A DNA stretch of 44,904 bases from an uncultured Eubacteriales bacterium. Lineage in GTDB: Bacteria; Bacillota; Clostridia; Oscillospirales; Oscillospiraceae. The stretch lies in the NCBI GenBank assembly GCA_900544975.1, contig UQXI01000026.1:1-44904 (forward strand), in the 5' to 3' direction. The notes beneath the pieces were generated by a model. That model did not search any database. It worked only from the letters and a program-made list of their open reading frames with translations, and was not told the origin of the DNA. Position numbers and translations under genes: made by a program. Shown here one piece after another: positions 24,978-32,897 of the stretch (position 1 is the first letter of the stretch; each line of letters opens with the position of its first letter).

Positions 24978-25789
24978 AGCTCTTCGTGGATATACAGCAT
25001 ATATCCATCCTCCACAGTTGGGGTTGTAGGTTTCCAGGGCTGTTCTTGCTGCGATAATATACGAAGCGACTCCTCGCCCCCCACATACTCATCCCGCAGA
25101 AGAAAATATGGTTCCCTCAGCTCACTTTTTTGTGCGGCGGGAACGGAGAAAACCCTGCCTTCCGCCTTTTTGCGAATGTCTTCAGCAGTGCCCTGAACCA
25201 GAATATGTCCCTTATGCAGAATTATGATATGATCGCAGACCGATTCAACATCCTCCACAATGTGCGTTGAAATCAGAATTGTTCTGTCTTTACGGATGCT
25301 GGAAATCAAATTTTTAAAGCGCAGCCGTTCTTCAGGATCCAAACCCGCTGTCGGTTCGTCGACCAAAATGAGAGATGGCGATCCTAAAAGGGTTTGCGCA
25401 ATTCCCAACCGGCGTACCATGCCACCGGATAGAGACGCCACTTTATCTTTAGCACGCTCTGCCAGATGAACTTGCTCTAAACACTCCATCGCGCATATCC
25501 GATACTGCGACCGTGGAATATTTTTTAATGCGGCAAAGTACTCCATTGTTTCGAGAACTGTGAGTTCCTTAAACATACCAAACTTCTGCGGTAGATACCC
25601 TATGTGATCTGCACCGGAAATCTTTCCATTAGAGGACCGGAGGATTCCTGCAATACAACGCATAAGCGTAGTTTTACCTGCACCATTTGGCCCAAGCAGA
25701 CCATATACGCCATGTTCCAGATGTAAATTAATTTTGTCTAACGCTATATTTTTACCAAAATACATACTAACATTTTCTAAATCAAGCAT
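24974..25789 (-). CDS. ABC transporter ATP-binding protein
   Basis: A 271-residue ATPase. Walker A is GPNGAGKTTLMR, Q-loop LPQKFGMF, signature LSGGMVRRLGIAQ, Walker B LILVDEPTAGLDP and H-loop STHIVEDVE, followed by an ~80-residue C-terminal extension. This is the BcrA/NatA-like type that pairs with ABC-2 permeases. The open frame starts at GTG 25798; ATG 25789 has GGGAGG 8 bases before it and is preferred. It overlaps the upstream 675-residue gene by 8 bases and the permease by 4, so the three are translationally coupled. Confidence 0.93.
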   Translation of the reverse strand: MLDLENVSMYFGKNIALDKINLHLEHGVYGLLGPNGAGKTTLMRCIAGILRSSNGKISGADHIGYLPQKFGMFKELTVLETMEYFAALKNIPRSQYRICAMECLEQVHLAERAKDKVASLSGGMVRRLGIAQTLLGSPSLILVDEPTAGLDPEERLRFKNLISSIRKDRTILISTHIVEDVESVCDHIIILHKGHILVQGTAEDIRKKAEGRVFSVPAAQKSELREPYFLLRDEYVGGEESLRILSQQEQPWKPTTPTVEDGYMLYIHEEL

Positions 25790-27809
25790 CGCTGTCACCT
25801 CCCAAGTTGTAAAGAAAGTCTACCGGATGTGTTACTTGGTCAGGGGATGTAAGATACTGATAAATCGCCTTCAATACGGTTTCTTCCCCCAGCACGCTCA
25901 TTTGGTATGTAAACAAGTCTCCATACGCACCTTCCTGCGCAAGAAGGTATTCATTCCATTCATCAATGTCGGCAATTTCGCCCGCAGATGAATACTTTTT
26001 CAAGATAGCCATGCTACTATAGCTGGGCTTTTCACAGCCAGGGGAGGAAGGTGCATCTTGAGAGTACAAATATTGCAGAAATTTTTCCCTTAAAATACTT
26101 TTATAAGGATCTTCAGGAACTATTCCTTCTAAATAAGCAATGCAAGCGCCTTTTATGCTTGGCATAAGGTCTGCAATCAGAATATGATCATCCAGAAGTA
26201 CAAATGTTTCCTTACTTGCTCCAGCCGCCCCTATGGTATAGGGCTGCAAAATGATGGTTTTGCCGGAAGCTGACATGGTTTCGTTACAGCCTATATCTCT
26301 GGCAAGCTTTTCCCAAGCCTCCTCAAGTTTTTCCGGCGTAAAAGATAATGTTCGTCCATCGACCGGGCTGCTGAGGCATACGACACCATTGTGATTTTCT
26401 TCGGATAGTAAGCCCGCGTATAAGCTGACGGTTGAAGCGGTTCCGGAAAAAGTATTTCTGCCGGCCTGCTCCGGCAGATTGGAAAAGACCTTCAAGGCGG
26501 TATTTACATGAACCGAAAAAGATGCTTCATTGAATTTCGTATTTACCTTTACCGAATTATTGTTGCTATCCCATATGCACAGATGCCCTGCCATGGGGTA
26601 ATATGGGAAATATCCCGGTAAAGCAATCCCTTGCTCATTTGAAAAATACTTCCAGGTTTGGCCGGAATAGGAAATTGTCATGGCTTTGATTGGTTTCGCG
26701 GAAGAGACATCCAGGAAATCTCCATTTCTTTGAAAATCCAGAGGCTCCCCCATTTCGTCGACAACAGAATGAACATTTAATCCATGGTAAAGCGTGAACT
26801 GATATAAGGAGAGATCCGATTGTGAGAGGTACAATGTGGCTTCCGCTTTCAGGTTGTGCCGAATTGATAAGTCAAGTTCGTACTGTTCAACAGTAAAATT
26901 AGCGGGAACCGCCGGAGGCACCTCCCTATCACGTCGATATTGATATTCACTGTTCACAATTGAGCTAGATCGATTATCCTTGTAAAGAACATAGTCATTT
27001 GACCGAAACGCAAACCGAACCCCACACGCAATGGCGAGTAAGCCTGCAAGGCCGGCAATGAAACGCAGTCTGTGCTCTTTCGCGGCGCTGTATTTCCACA
27101 GTAAGGCCGCGAACAAAAGCAGGCTCCAAAAGGCAACCAGTACCCAGCGGCAAAACTCCATGGAGATTCCATAAACACCATCCGCCACCCAATTTGAATT
27201 TGGTACAGAGATGGAAAACCAATCCAGAACGGAGACAAACCGAAAGGTTCCAATACCACCGCCGGAGAGAATTTGAAGAAAAACCGAACTGAAAAGGATA
27301 CTTGCCAGGGCGATACAGCCATAAGCTGTCGGACGCCCGCGGGAGGCCAGGCAGGCGCCAAGGAGAATGCTGATTACGCTGGGCATAATACAATATAGTA
27401 ATACGGAAAGAAGGGAGTGAACGGCATATCGTGGATAATCCCCGCAGCTGCCCACACAAGAAGCGATCTGCCAGCCCCAAATCAACATTGCCCAGCATAT
27501 TAATGGAATCGCTAAAATCAGGATCTCAGAAAAAATTAAATTCCGCTCAGCGCCTTTCACTACGGCAATGCATTCCCGGCCACCTATGCGCCGAATTTGA
27601 GAGGTAAATTCATAGGACGAGAAAGCAAAATATACAATGCCCAGAATACCAAGTTTAAGACTGCCTAAAAGAAAAGAAATTGGGGAAGACTGCGAACCAT
27701 ATAAGGAGAATAGTGTAAAGAAACTGGCCGCAAACATGGCCAAATACGGTACAATCAATTTAATTGTACGGAAATATACACAAAAAGATACCCGGATAGA
27801 ACGTTTCAT
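25782..27809 (-). CDS. Permease fused to an M1-peptidase-like outer domain lacking HEXXH
   Basis: A 675-residue membrane protein. The first ~275 residues hold about seven helices in ABC-2 permease style (for example IKLIVPYLAMFAASFFTLFSL). Residues ~300-600 are extracytoplasmic and resemble the N-terminal beta domain of M1 aminopeptidases: VEQYELDLSIRHNLKAEATL, LYHGLNVHSVVDEMGEPL, and ISYSG then GIALPGYFPYYPM. Proteins joining an ABC-2 permease to an M1 peptidase are known, but this one has no HEXXH zinc motif; the nearest stretch is LLDDHILIADLMPSIKG. It is probably a binding or sensing domain rather than an enzyme. AGGGG lies 7 bases before the ATG. Confidence 0.72.
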   Translation of the reverse strand: MKRSIRVSFCVYFRTIKLIVPYLAMFAASFFTLFSLYGSQSSPISFLLGSLKLGILGIVYFAFSSYEFTSQIRRIGGRECIAVVKGAERNLIFSEILILAIPLICWAMLIWGWQIASCVGSCGDYPRYAVHSLLSVLLYCIMPSVISILLGACLASRGRPTAYGCIALASILFSSVFLQILSGGGIGTFRFVSVLDWFSISVPNSNWVADGVYGISMEFCRWVLVAFWSLLLFAALLWKYSAAKEHRLRFIAGLAGLLAIACGVRFAFRSNDYVLYKDNRSSSIVNSEYQYRRDREVPPAVPANFTVEQYELDLSIRHNLKAEATLYLSQSDLSLYQFTLYHGLNVHSVVDEMGEPLDFQRNGDFLDVSSAKPIKAMTISYSGQTWKYFSNEQGIALPGYFPYYPMAGHLCIWDSNNNSVKVNTKFNEASFSVHVNTALKVFSNLPEQAGRNTFSGTASTVSLYAGLLSEENHNGVVCLSSPVDGRTLSFTPEKLEEAWEKLARDIGCNETMSASGKTIILQPYTIGAAGASKETFVLLDDHILIADLMPSIKGACIAYLEGIVPEDPYKSILREKFLQYLYSQDAPSSPGCEKPSYSSMAILKKYSSAGEIADIDEWNEYLLAQEGAYGDLFTYQMSVLGEETVLKAIYQYLTSPDQVTHPVDFLYNLGGDSDA

Positions 27810-27834
27810 ATGAAAACCCCTATATTGCTACAAA

Positions 27835-27863
27835 GGTATGGGCCATTCAAGACAGCCCATACC
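27835..27863 (-). terminator. Intercistronic hairpin between secreted protein and permease genes
   Basis: A perfect 9-bp stem GGTATGGGC (27835-27843) with GCCCATACC (27855-27863) and an 11-base loop is followed on the minus strand by TTTGT. The weak T tract suggests a partial terminator or mRNA-stabilising hairpin that would give more transcript for the small upstream gene than for the transporter genes. Confidence 0.55.
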
Positions 27864-27928
27864 ATTTTAATCAGCCCTTAACTACATTCATTGCCTCTGG
27901 CATCTAAGGAAGATTCGCGGCAAAACGC

Positions 27929-28324
27929 TTAGCCATCCGTATATACATACCCGGTAGCGATCCGGCCAGGATTGCCGACAACCCAATATGTGCTGGATTC
28001 CAAATATACCCGGAACAGGAAGCTGGCATTCTCCCCCCATATCTTCGTTGACACACTGGAACCGGGTGAGGCGGTTACGGTTTCGTATGTTGTCCACCCA
28101 TTTCCAGCGCTGATTTGCAACGACAAATTAACATCTCCAGCTGACCCGGAATGGTTAGAAACGGATCCCTTTCCACTGCGGCCGCCATAAGAAGAGGAAG
28201 TGACATTGTTTTGAGTTGCTGTTAAGGAGGCAGATCCCTTATAGGAAACGGCGGCAAAAACAGACAGAGCAAAGCACAGGACGAATACTAACGCAATTAT
28301 TCTAATTCGTTTTATTATTTTCAT
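27929..28324 (-). CDS. Small secreted protein of the ABC cassette
   Basis: A 131-residue protein, not recognised. The N-terminus is a clear Sec signal peptide: positive KIIKRIRI, hydrophobic IIALVFVLCFALSVFA, probable cleavage after SVFA. The mature part of about 105 residues has no cysteine, is rich in Ser, Gly, Thr and Tyr, and looks beta-stranded (VNLSLQISAGNGWTTYETVT; FLFRVYLESSTYWVVG). There is no double-glycine leader, so it leaves by Sec, not by the ABC transporter. The position upstream of transporter genes recalls lactococcin-972-type bacteriocin loci, but the mature sequence does not clearly match. No good ribosome site precedes ATG 28324. Confidence 0.7.
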   Translation of the reverse strand: MKIIKRIRIIALVFVLCFALSVFAAVSYKGSASLTATQNNVTSSSYGGRSGKGSVSNHSGSAGDVNLSLQISAGNGWTTYETVTASPGSSVSTKIWGENASFLFRVYLESSTYWVVGNPGRIATGYVYTDG

Positions 28325-28801
28325 AATTTAACATTTTTGCAATTAAGCGCTCAATTGTGGACATATCAATTATCTAACCGCCCCCAAATTTTCATTAATC
28401 ATGCTATGTAACTTTATACAGATTTGCTTATTTACTGTCGGTGTGGGTGCTGGATTCTACTCATGCTGAACTTCTGCCAAAGGTGGTCAATAACTTCAAT
28501 GTGCCTAATGCCGTTATCTCAATATGTAATGACGACTGAATTGGCCTCGACCTGGGCGGTTGGGCATCTTAAACCATCGGGATCCCCTCCCTACCAATTT
28601 CTACTATGTCAAGTTTACCATTTATCCCTCTGTAAGTCAAGTTCCTTTTGTGAAATATGCTGAATATTTTAATGGGTGAAGAAAATGCAAACATGGATTC
28701 ACGAAGATGAAAAAACCTGCTATGCTGACTACAAAAGGAAGAGAGGTCGGTATTGCAACGAAAAAGGAGGTGGTTGCCAAGTGTGAGTGTTTGGTGTAGT
28801 A
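28325..28801. other. AT-rich non-coding stretch upstream of the cassette
   Basis: No supported gene. Short frames on both strands (28424-28663 plus; 28569-28808 minus) have no recognisable product. It should contain the cassette promoter, but no TTGACA/TATAAT pair with good spacing was found; weak TA-rich hexamers are present. Confidence 0.5.
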
Positions 28802-29950
28802 AGATCATTTACAAAAAGTGCAACAACATGGTTTACAGTTTAGAAGGTATAATGAAGGCAAAAACGGGAGGAATCCGGGATGCCTTGGAAAGAAAGGACT
28901 GTAAACCAAATGCGGAAAGAATTTGTTGAGCGAGTGCTGGCACAGGAAAAAAGCAAGAGCGCGCTGTGCCGGGAATATGGGATTAGTCGCCCCACGGGAG
29001 ACAAATGGCTGGCTCGATATTTGACGGGGAAAGCTCTGGAAAATCAGAGCAGCGCGCCTCATAGCAAGCCCAGGAAGACACCGCCAGAAACAAAAGCGCT
29101 CATTGTGGACTATCGACGAGAGCACCCCGCCATTGGGGCGGTCAAAATTCGAAAAATTCTGGAAAACAAGGGGCACACACAGCTGCCCAGTGCCCGCACA
29201 GTGAACAACATTCTCAAGCGCAATGGAATGATCACTCGGGAGGCCAGTCTGGCCGCCAGGCCCATCCAGCGGTTCGAGAAGAGCATTCCCAACGAGATGT
29301 GGCAGGGGGATTACAAAGGCCACTTTGCAATGAAGAACGGGAAGCGCTGCCATCCGCTGAACATCATAGACGACTGCACCCGGTTCAACCTCTGCTGTGA
29401 AGCTCAGAAAGGCGAAACATTTAACGAGATAAAACCAGTTATGATTCGCATTTTTCAGGAGTATGGCCTACCTTTCTCCTTCCTTTGCGACAATGGGAAT
29501 CCCTGGGGAACTGCCCAGAGCACCGGCTTTACTCGGAGAAAATCTCCCAGTGGGAATATCCTCCGGAATGCCAGATCCGGCGGGTAAAGGAAACGGGGCA
29601 CTTCAACTGGGAGGGCCAGGGATATTTCCCGAGCGAGGCATTCGGCGGGAAGGAGATCGCGGTGCGGGAATCCCGCGTGGAAGGGTGCATTAGCTTGTTT
29701 TTCCGTCAGTTCCGCATAGCGCGGATTGAAGTGGAAAAGCGTGTCTATGTGTTCCGACGTATGTACTTGATTGAGGGAAATCCGCGGCTCAAGGACAAAT
29801 TGTAAAACGAGAATTGTCCTCGCCAGGCTGCGGGGGAAGACCTAGATTTTTAATAAGTTGCCTCGCTGCGCTTCGACCCCTTATCAAAAATCTAAGCCAT
29901 CGTGGGACGATGGTTGTAAACCATGTCCCTTCACAAGGTGTAAATCATGT
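28802..29950 (+). mobile_element. IS481-family insertion sequence, defective
   Basis: Bounded by imperfect 35-bp inverted repeats. The left end (28802-28836) finishes CATGGTTTAC, and the right end (29916-29950) begins GTAAACCATG. Both ends contain a second matching block (TGTAAAT-AT). Inside is a transposase remnant and, near the right end, a 15-bp hairpin (29843-29857 with 29880-29894, one mismatch). No target duplication was found. Confidence 0.7.
28880..29805 (+). pseudogene. IS481-family transposase with internal deletion and frameshift
   Basis: Starts MPWKERTVNQMRKEF, typical of the family, with a helix-turn-helix (SALCREYGISRPTGDKWLARY) and the first two catalytic aspartates in MWQGDYKGHFA and FLCDNGNPWG. 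At about 29505 the frame changes: the next sensible protein (EKISQWEYPPECQIRRVKET through FFRQFRIARIEVEKRVYVF) is in another frame and corresponds to the family C-terminus. Roughly 85 residues between them are missing, including the catalytic glutamate, so it cannot encode an active enzyme. Confidence 0.85.
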
Positions 29951-30048
29951 GCGCCCCTACGGAGCATGCCATGGTTCTTGTTTGCTCTGGTGTCCCGGAC
30001 CCAAATTGTGACAATCCGAAGCACCCGCTTCCAATTCCGGCCCGGGAA

Positions 30049-30495
30049 TCAAAAAACGCTGGTGCACAGCCAGTAGATGAACCCGTAGATGGCGCTGGCA
30101 GAAATGCCAAACACCAGCACCGGCCCGGCAATGGAGAAGAGCTTGACACAGGTACCGGTGATGATTCCTTCGCTGCGAAACTCAATGGCCGGGGCAGCAA
30201 TGGAATTGGCAAAGCCAGTGATGGGCACCAGCGTGCCAGCTCCGGCCACTTTCGCCAAATTGTCATATACGCTGAACCCTGTGAGCAGAATCGAAAGTAC
30301 CACCAAACTCATGGAAGTCGCCGTTCCGGCATCCGTCTTGTCCAAACCGGCAGCCGCATATCCGTTCTGAATCAGTTGACCCAAAACGCAGATCAGGCCG
30401 CCAATCCAGAAGGCGTTGAAGCAATCTTTCCAAATCGGCGATTTCGGTCCCATTTTCTTGACATATGCACTGTATTCCTTGGAATTCATGTTCAT
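30049..30495 (-). CDS. spoVAC: Stage V sporulation protein AC
   Basis: Membrane component of the SpoVA channel that moves dipicolinic acid into the forespore and releases it at germination; SpoVAC itself is mechanosensitive in Bacillus. The 148-residue protein starts MNMNSKEYSAYVKKMGPKSP and has the family's conserved N-terminus and several helices (FNAFWIGGLICVLGQLIQNG; LVVLSILLTGFSVYDNLAKV). GGGGGAAGGAAT precedes ATG 30495. Its usual partners spoVAD and spoVAE should follow on the minus strand, but the IS481 element lies 99 bases beyond the stop and neither gene is in the window. Confidence 0.93.
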   Translation of the reverse strand: MNMNSKEYSAYVKKMGPKSPIWKDCFNAFWIGGLICVLGQLIQNGYAAAGLDKTDAGTATSMSLVVLSILLTGFSVYDNLAKVAGAGTLVPITGFANSIAAPAIEFRSEGIITGTCVKLFSIAGPVLVFGISASAIYGFIYWLCTSVF

Positions 30496-30515
30496 ATTCC
30501 TTCCCCCTTCCGGAA

Positions 30516-30542
30516 TAGTTTGTCCGGTTTTGCTTGGATTAC
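30516..30542 (-). promoter_or_regulatory. Possible forespore (sigma-F/G) promoter of spoVAC
   Basis: Minus-strand GGACAAACTA (30516-30525) matches the sigma-F/G -10 pattern GGNRANANTW at 9 of 10 positions. GTAAT (30538-30542) could serve as -35, but the 12-base gap is short. spoVA genes are forespore-expressed in known species. Confidence 0.35.
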
Positions 30543-30607
30543 CCCTCCATTTCACAGAGGCCGGAGAGAAAAGAGACTGGAAAACTCAAAAAAAACCAGG
30601 GGAGACC

Positions 30608-30636
30608 TTGCCGGATTGATAAAAGTGCAGTATAGT
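30608..30636 (+). promoter_or_regulatory. Promoter of the cytidylate-kinase-like gene
   Basis: TTGCCG (30608-30613) and TATAGT (30631-30636) are 17 bases apart on the plus strand, 45 bases before ATG 30682. Confidence 0.7.
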
Positions 30637-30681
30637 TATCATAGTAGACAAAATTTACAATCCAGACCGGGAGGGACGAAT

Positions 30682-31272
30682 ATGGAAAATGTGATTATCA
30701 CCATTGCTCGGCAGCATGGTTCCGGCGGCCGCCTCATCGGCGAGTGCTTGGCGAAAAAGATGGGCATTGCTTACTACGACAAAGAGCTCATTTCCCTGAC
30801 CGCCAAAAAAACCGGGTTTGCCCTGGACTTTGTAAAAGAGGTGGAGGAGAAACAGACCTCCAGCTTCCTGTACAGCATCTACGCTGCTGCTACCGTGCCC
30901 TCGGTATATGAGCAGGCCAGGAATGCCCAGTTCTCCGTGATCCGGGAGCTGGCAGAGAACGGTCCCTGTGTCATTGTGGGCCGGGCCGCCGACTGCATTC
31001 TGAAAAATTTCCCCAACAGCGTACATATCTTCATCCACGCCCCCCTGTCGGAGCGCATTCGCAGAGCCCGGGACGATTATCAGGAGCCTATGGATAACCC
31101 GGAACGTGCCCTTCAGAAGAAGGATAAATCCCGCGCCGCATTCTATAACACCTATTCGGAGTATCCTTGGGGCGACATTCGCAACTACGATATGGCCCTC
31201 AACAGCTCCATTGGCATTGACAAGTCCGCCGATATCATCTGGGATTATGTAAAGGCAAAATTTGGCATGTAA
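30682..31272 (+). CDS. Cytidylate kinase-like family protein
   Basis: A 196-residue P-loop protein of the Cytidylate_kin2 type common in Clostridia. The P-loop is IARQHGSGGRLIGECLAKKM (residues 8-27), with a variant GSGGR in place of GxGGSG, and CVIVGRAADCIL follows. It may phosphorylate nucleotides or a small molecule; it is distinct from the housekeeping Cmk. The N-terminus at 30682 (MENVIITIARQ) is fixed by GGGAGGG 6 bases upstream. Confidence 0.88.
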   Translation: MENVIITIARQHGSGGRLIGECLAKKMGIAYYDKELISLTAKKTGFALDFVKEVEEKQTSSFLYSIYAAATVPSVYEQARNAQFSVIRELAENGPCVIVGRAADCILKNFPNSVHIFIHAPLSERIRRARDDYQEPMDNPERALQKKDKSRAAFYNTYSEYPWGDIRNYDMALNSSIGIDKSADIIWDYVKAKFGM

Positions 31273-31282
31273 GCCGATTCCA

Positions 31283-31314
31283 CCCCGGCTCTCCTGGAGC
31301 CGGGGTAATTTTTT
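31283..31314 (+). terminator. Terminator after the cytidylate-kinase-like gene
   Basis: A 9-bp stem CCCCGGCTC (31283-31291) with GAGCCGGGG (31297-31305) is followed by TAATTTTTT. Confidence 0.9.
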
Positions 31315-31365
31315 CGGAGATCAGAACCCATTTTGACCATGCACAACGGAAAAGCCGGATTTTAC

Positions 31366-31394
31366 TTGACTTTTTTCTCATCTCCAGGTAGACT
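31366..31394 (+). promoter_or_regulatory. Promoter of the degV unit
   Basis: TTGACT (31366-31371) and TAGACT (31389-31394) are 17 bases apart, 40 bases before ATG 31435. Confidence 0.75.
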
Positions 31395-31434
31395 GATATA
31401 GAACTTCCCACATAATGATAGAGGAGAAGCTGCC

Positions 31435-32307
31435 ATGTCTCATTTTGCCATCGTGACAGATACCGCTGCGGAGCTCCTGGAGGAGCTGGCGGTCAAGCTG
31501 GACATTTACATGATTCCCATGGAATTTACCATGGGAGGGATCTCCTACCAGCACCATGCCGACTACCGGCAAATGGATGCCAAAACCTTCTACCACCGCC
31601 TGCGCAACGGTGAAACAGCCACCACCTCCGCCATCAATCCGGGCGCGTATGTGGAATACCTGACGCCAATTCTGGCCGCTGGACAGGATGTCTTGCTCCT
31701 GGTCTTCTCCTCCGGCCTGTCCAGTACTTATCAGAACAGCCTCCTGGCGGCTGAGGAGCTGCGCGCCCAGTTCCCTGACCGGAAGCTCTACGTTGTGGAC
31801 ACCTTGGCCCCCTCCGGCGGCCAGGCGCTGCTGGCCTATCACGCCGCCCTGCGGCGGCAAGAGGGCGCCAGCCTGGAGGAAACCCGGGATTGGGTGGAAG
31901 CGAACAAGCTTCACCTGGCCCATTGGTTCACCGTGGATGATCTGATGTTCCTGAAGCGGGGCGGCCGCATCTCCGCCGCCACGGCAATGGTTGGCTCCAT
32001 GCTCTCCATCAAGCCAGTCTTGCACGTAGACGACCAGGGTCACCTGGTGAACGTCTCTAAGGCCAGAGGCCGGCGGGCCGCTCTGCAGGCCCTGGTGGAC
32101 AAAATGGAACAAACGGCCATCCAGCCAGAGAACCAGACGGTTTTCATCGGCCACGGCGACTGCCTGGAGGATGCCCAGTGGGTGGCCCAGGAGGTCCGCC
32201 GCCGCTTCGGCACCAAACACATTTCGATTGCCTATACCTGCCCCATCATTGGGACACACTCCGGCCCCGGTACGCTGGCCCTGTTTTTCCTGGCCACCGG
32301 CCGGTAG
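31435..32307 (+). CDS. DegV-family fatty-acid-binding protein
   Basis: A 290-residue protein (FakB-like family). DegV/FakB proteins bind a fatty acid and present it to the kinase FakA for phosphorylation. Conserved parts are IVTDTAAELLEELA at the N-terminus, TSAINPGAY, VFSSGLSSTYQNS, FLKRGGRISAATAMVG and IIGTHSGPGTLALFF. No fakA (DAK-domain) gene is nearby. GAGGAGAAG lies before the ATG. It is followed after 31 bases by the COG2426 gene. Confidence 0.93.
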   Translation: MSHFAIVTDTAAELLEELAVKLDIYMIPMEFTMGGISYQHHADYRQMDAKTFYHRLRNGETATTSAINPGAYVEYLTPILAAGQDVLLLVFSSGLSSTYQNSLLAAEELRAQFPDRKLYVVDTLAPSGGQALLAYHAALRRQEGASLEETRDWVEANKLHLAHWFTVDDLMFLKRGGRISAATAMVGSMLSIKPVLHVDDQGHLVNVSKARGRRAALQALVDKMEQTAIQPENQTVFIGHGDCLEDAQWVAQEVRRRFGTKHISIAYTCPIIGTHSGPGTLALFFLATGR

Positions 32308-32338
32308 CAATACGTACAATGATTACAGGACGGAACAC

Positions 32339-32815
32339 ATGATGCTACAAAAATACCTGCTCGTTTTTCTGGTCTCTATGGTCCCCATGATTGAGCTGCG
32401 GGGGGCCGTTCTCTTGGCGCCGGGGTTGGGCCTGCCTATGCTCCCCTCTTACCTCATCTGCATTTTGGGGAATATGCTACCCGTGCCTTTCATTCATCTG
32501 TTTGCCCGGAAGGTCTTGACCTGGGGGGCGGACAAGCCGGTGGTCGGTCGCTTTTTTCAGTGGTGCCTGGTAAAAGGGCACCGGGGCGGAGAGAAACTCA
32601 AAGCAAAAGCCGGCAGGGGGCTGTTTTTGGCTCTGATGCTGTTCGTAGCCATCCCCATTCCCGGCACCGGCGCCTGGACCGGGACCCTGGCCGCCAGCTT
32701 CCTGGACATGGAATTCAAGCCCACCGTCCTGGCCGTTTTGACGGGAGTGGCCATTGCCGGTATCATCATGACCCTGGTGGGGACCGGCGTATTTGCCGTA
32801 TTTTCCTTCCAATAG
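32339..32815 (+). CDS. COG2426 small multi-drug export-like membrane protein
   Basis: A 158-residue integral membrane protein with about four helices. The family hallmarks are VSMVPMIELRGAVLLAPGLG near the N-terminus and AIPIPGTGAWTGTLAASFLD in the middle. Named for weak homology to small exporters; the true function is unknown. It starts at ATG 32339 or 32342 (AGGACGG upstream). Confidence 0.85.
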   Translation: MMLQKYLLVFLVSMVPMIELRGAVLLAPGLGLPMLPSYLICILGNMLPVPFIHLFARKVLTWGADKPVVGRFFQWCLVKGHRGGEKLKAKAGRGLFLALMLFVAIPIPGTGAWTGTLAASFLDMEFKPTVLAVLTGVAIAGIIMTLVGTGVFAVFSFQ

Positions 32816-32838
32816 CAGGCTTTCACGTTTCACATACG

Positions 32839-32883
32839 AATCGAGAGAAACCACAGTTTCCTGGGATTTCTCTCGATTTTTTT
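32839..32883 (+). terminator. Terminator after the degV unit
   Basis: A perfect 12-bp stem AATCGAGAGAAA (32839-32850) with TTTCTCTCGATT (32867-32878), followed by a run of T to 32883. Confidence 0.9.
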
Positions 32884-32897
32884 GTCCATATTTCCAT

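Noticed and set aside
27929..28324. Lactococcin 972 family bacteriocin
   Set aside because: Gene layout and size are similar, but the mature sequence shows no clear family signature; left as an unassigned secreted protein.
28569..28808. 79-residue minus-strand protein upstream of the IS element
   Set aside because: No ribosome site or recognisable features; overlaps the IS left end.
29843..29894. Terminator or small RNA in the IS481 right end
   Set aside because: The 15-bp hairpin has one mismatch and a 22-base loop and no T tract; treated as part of the element.
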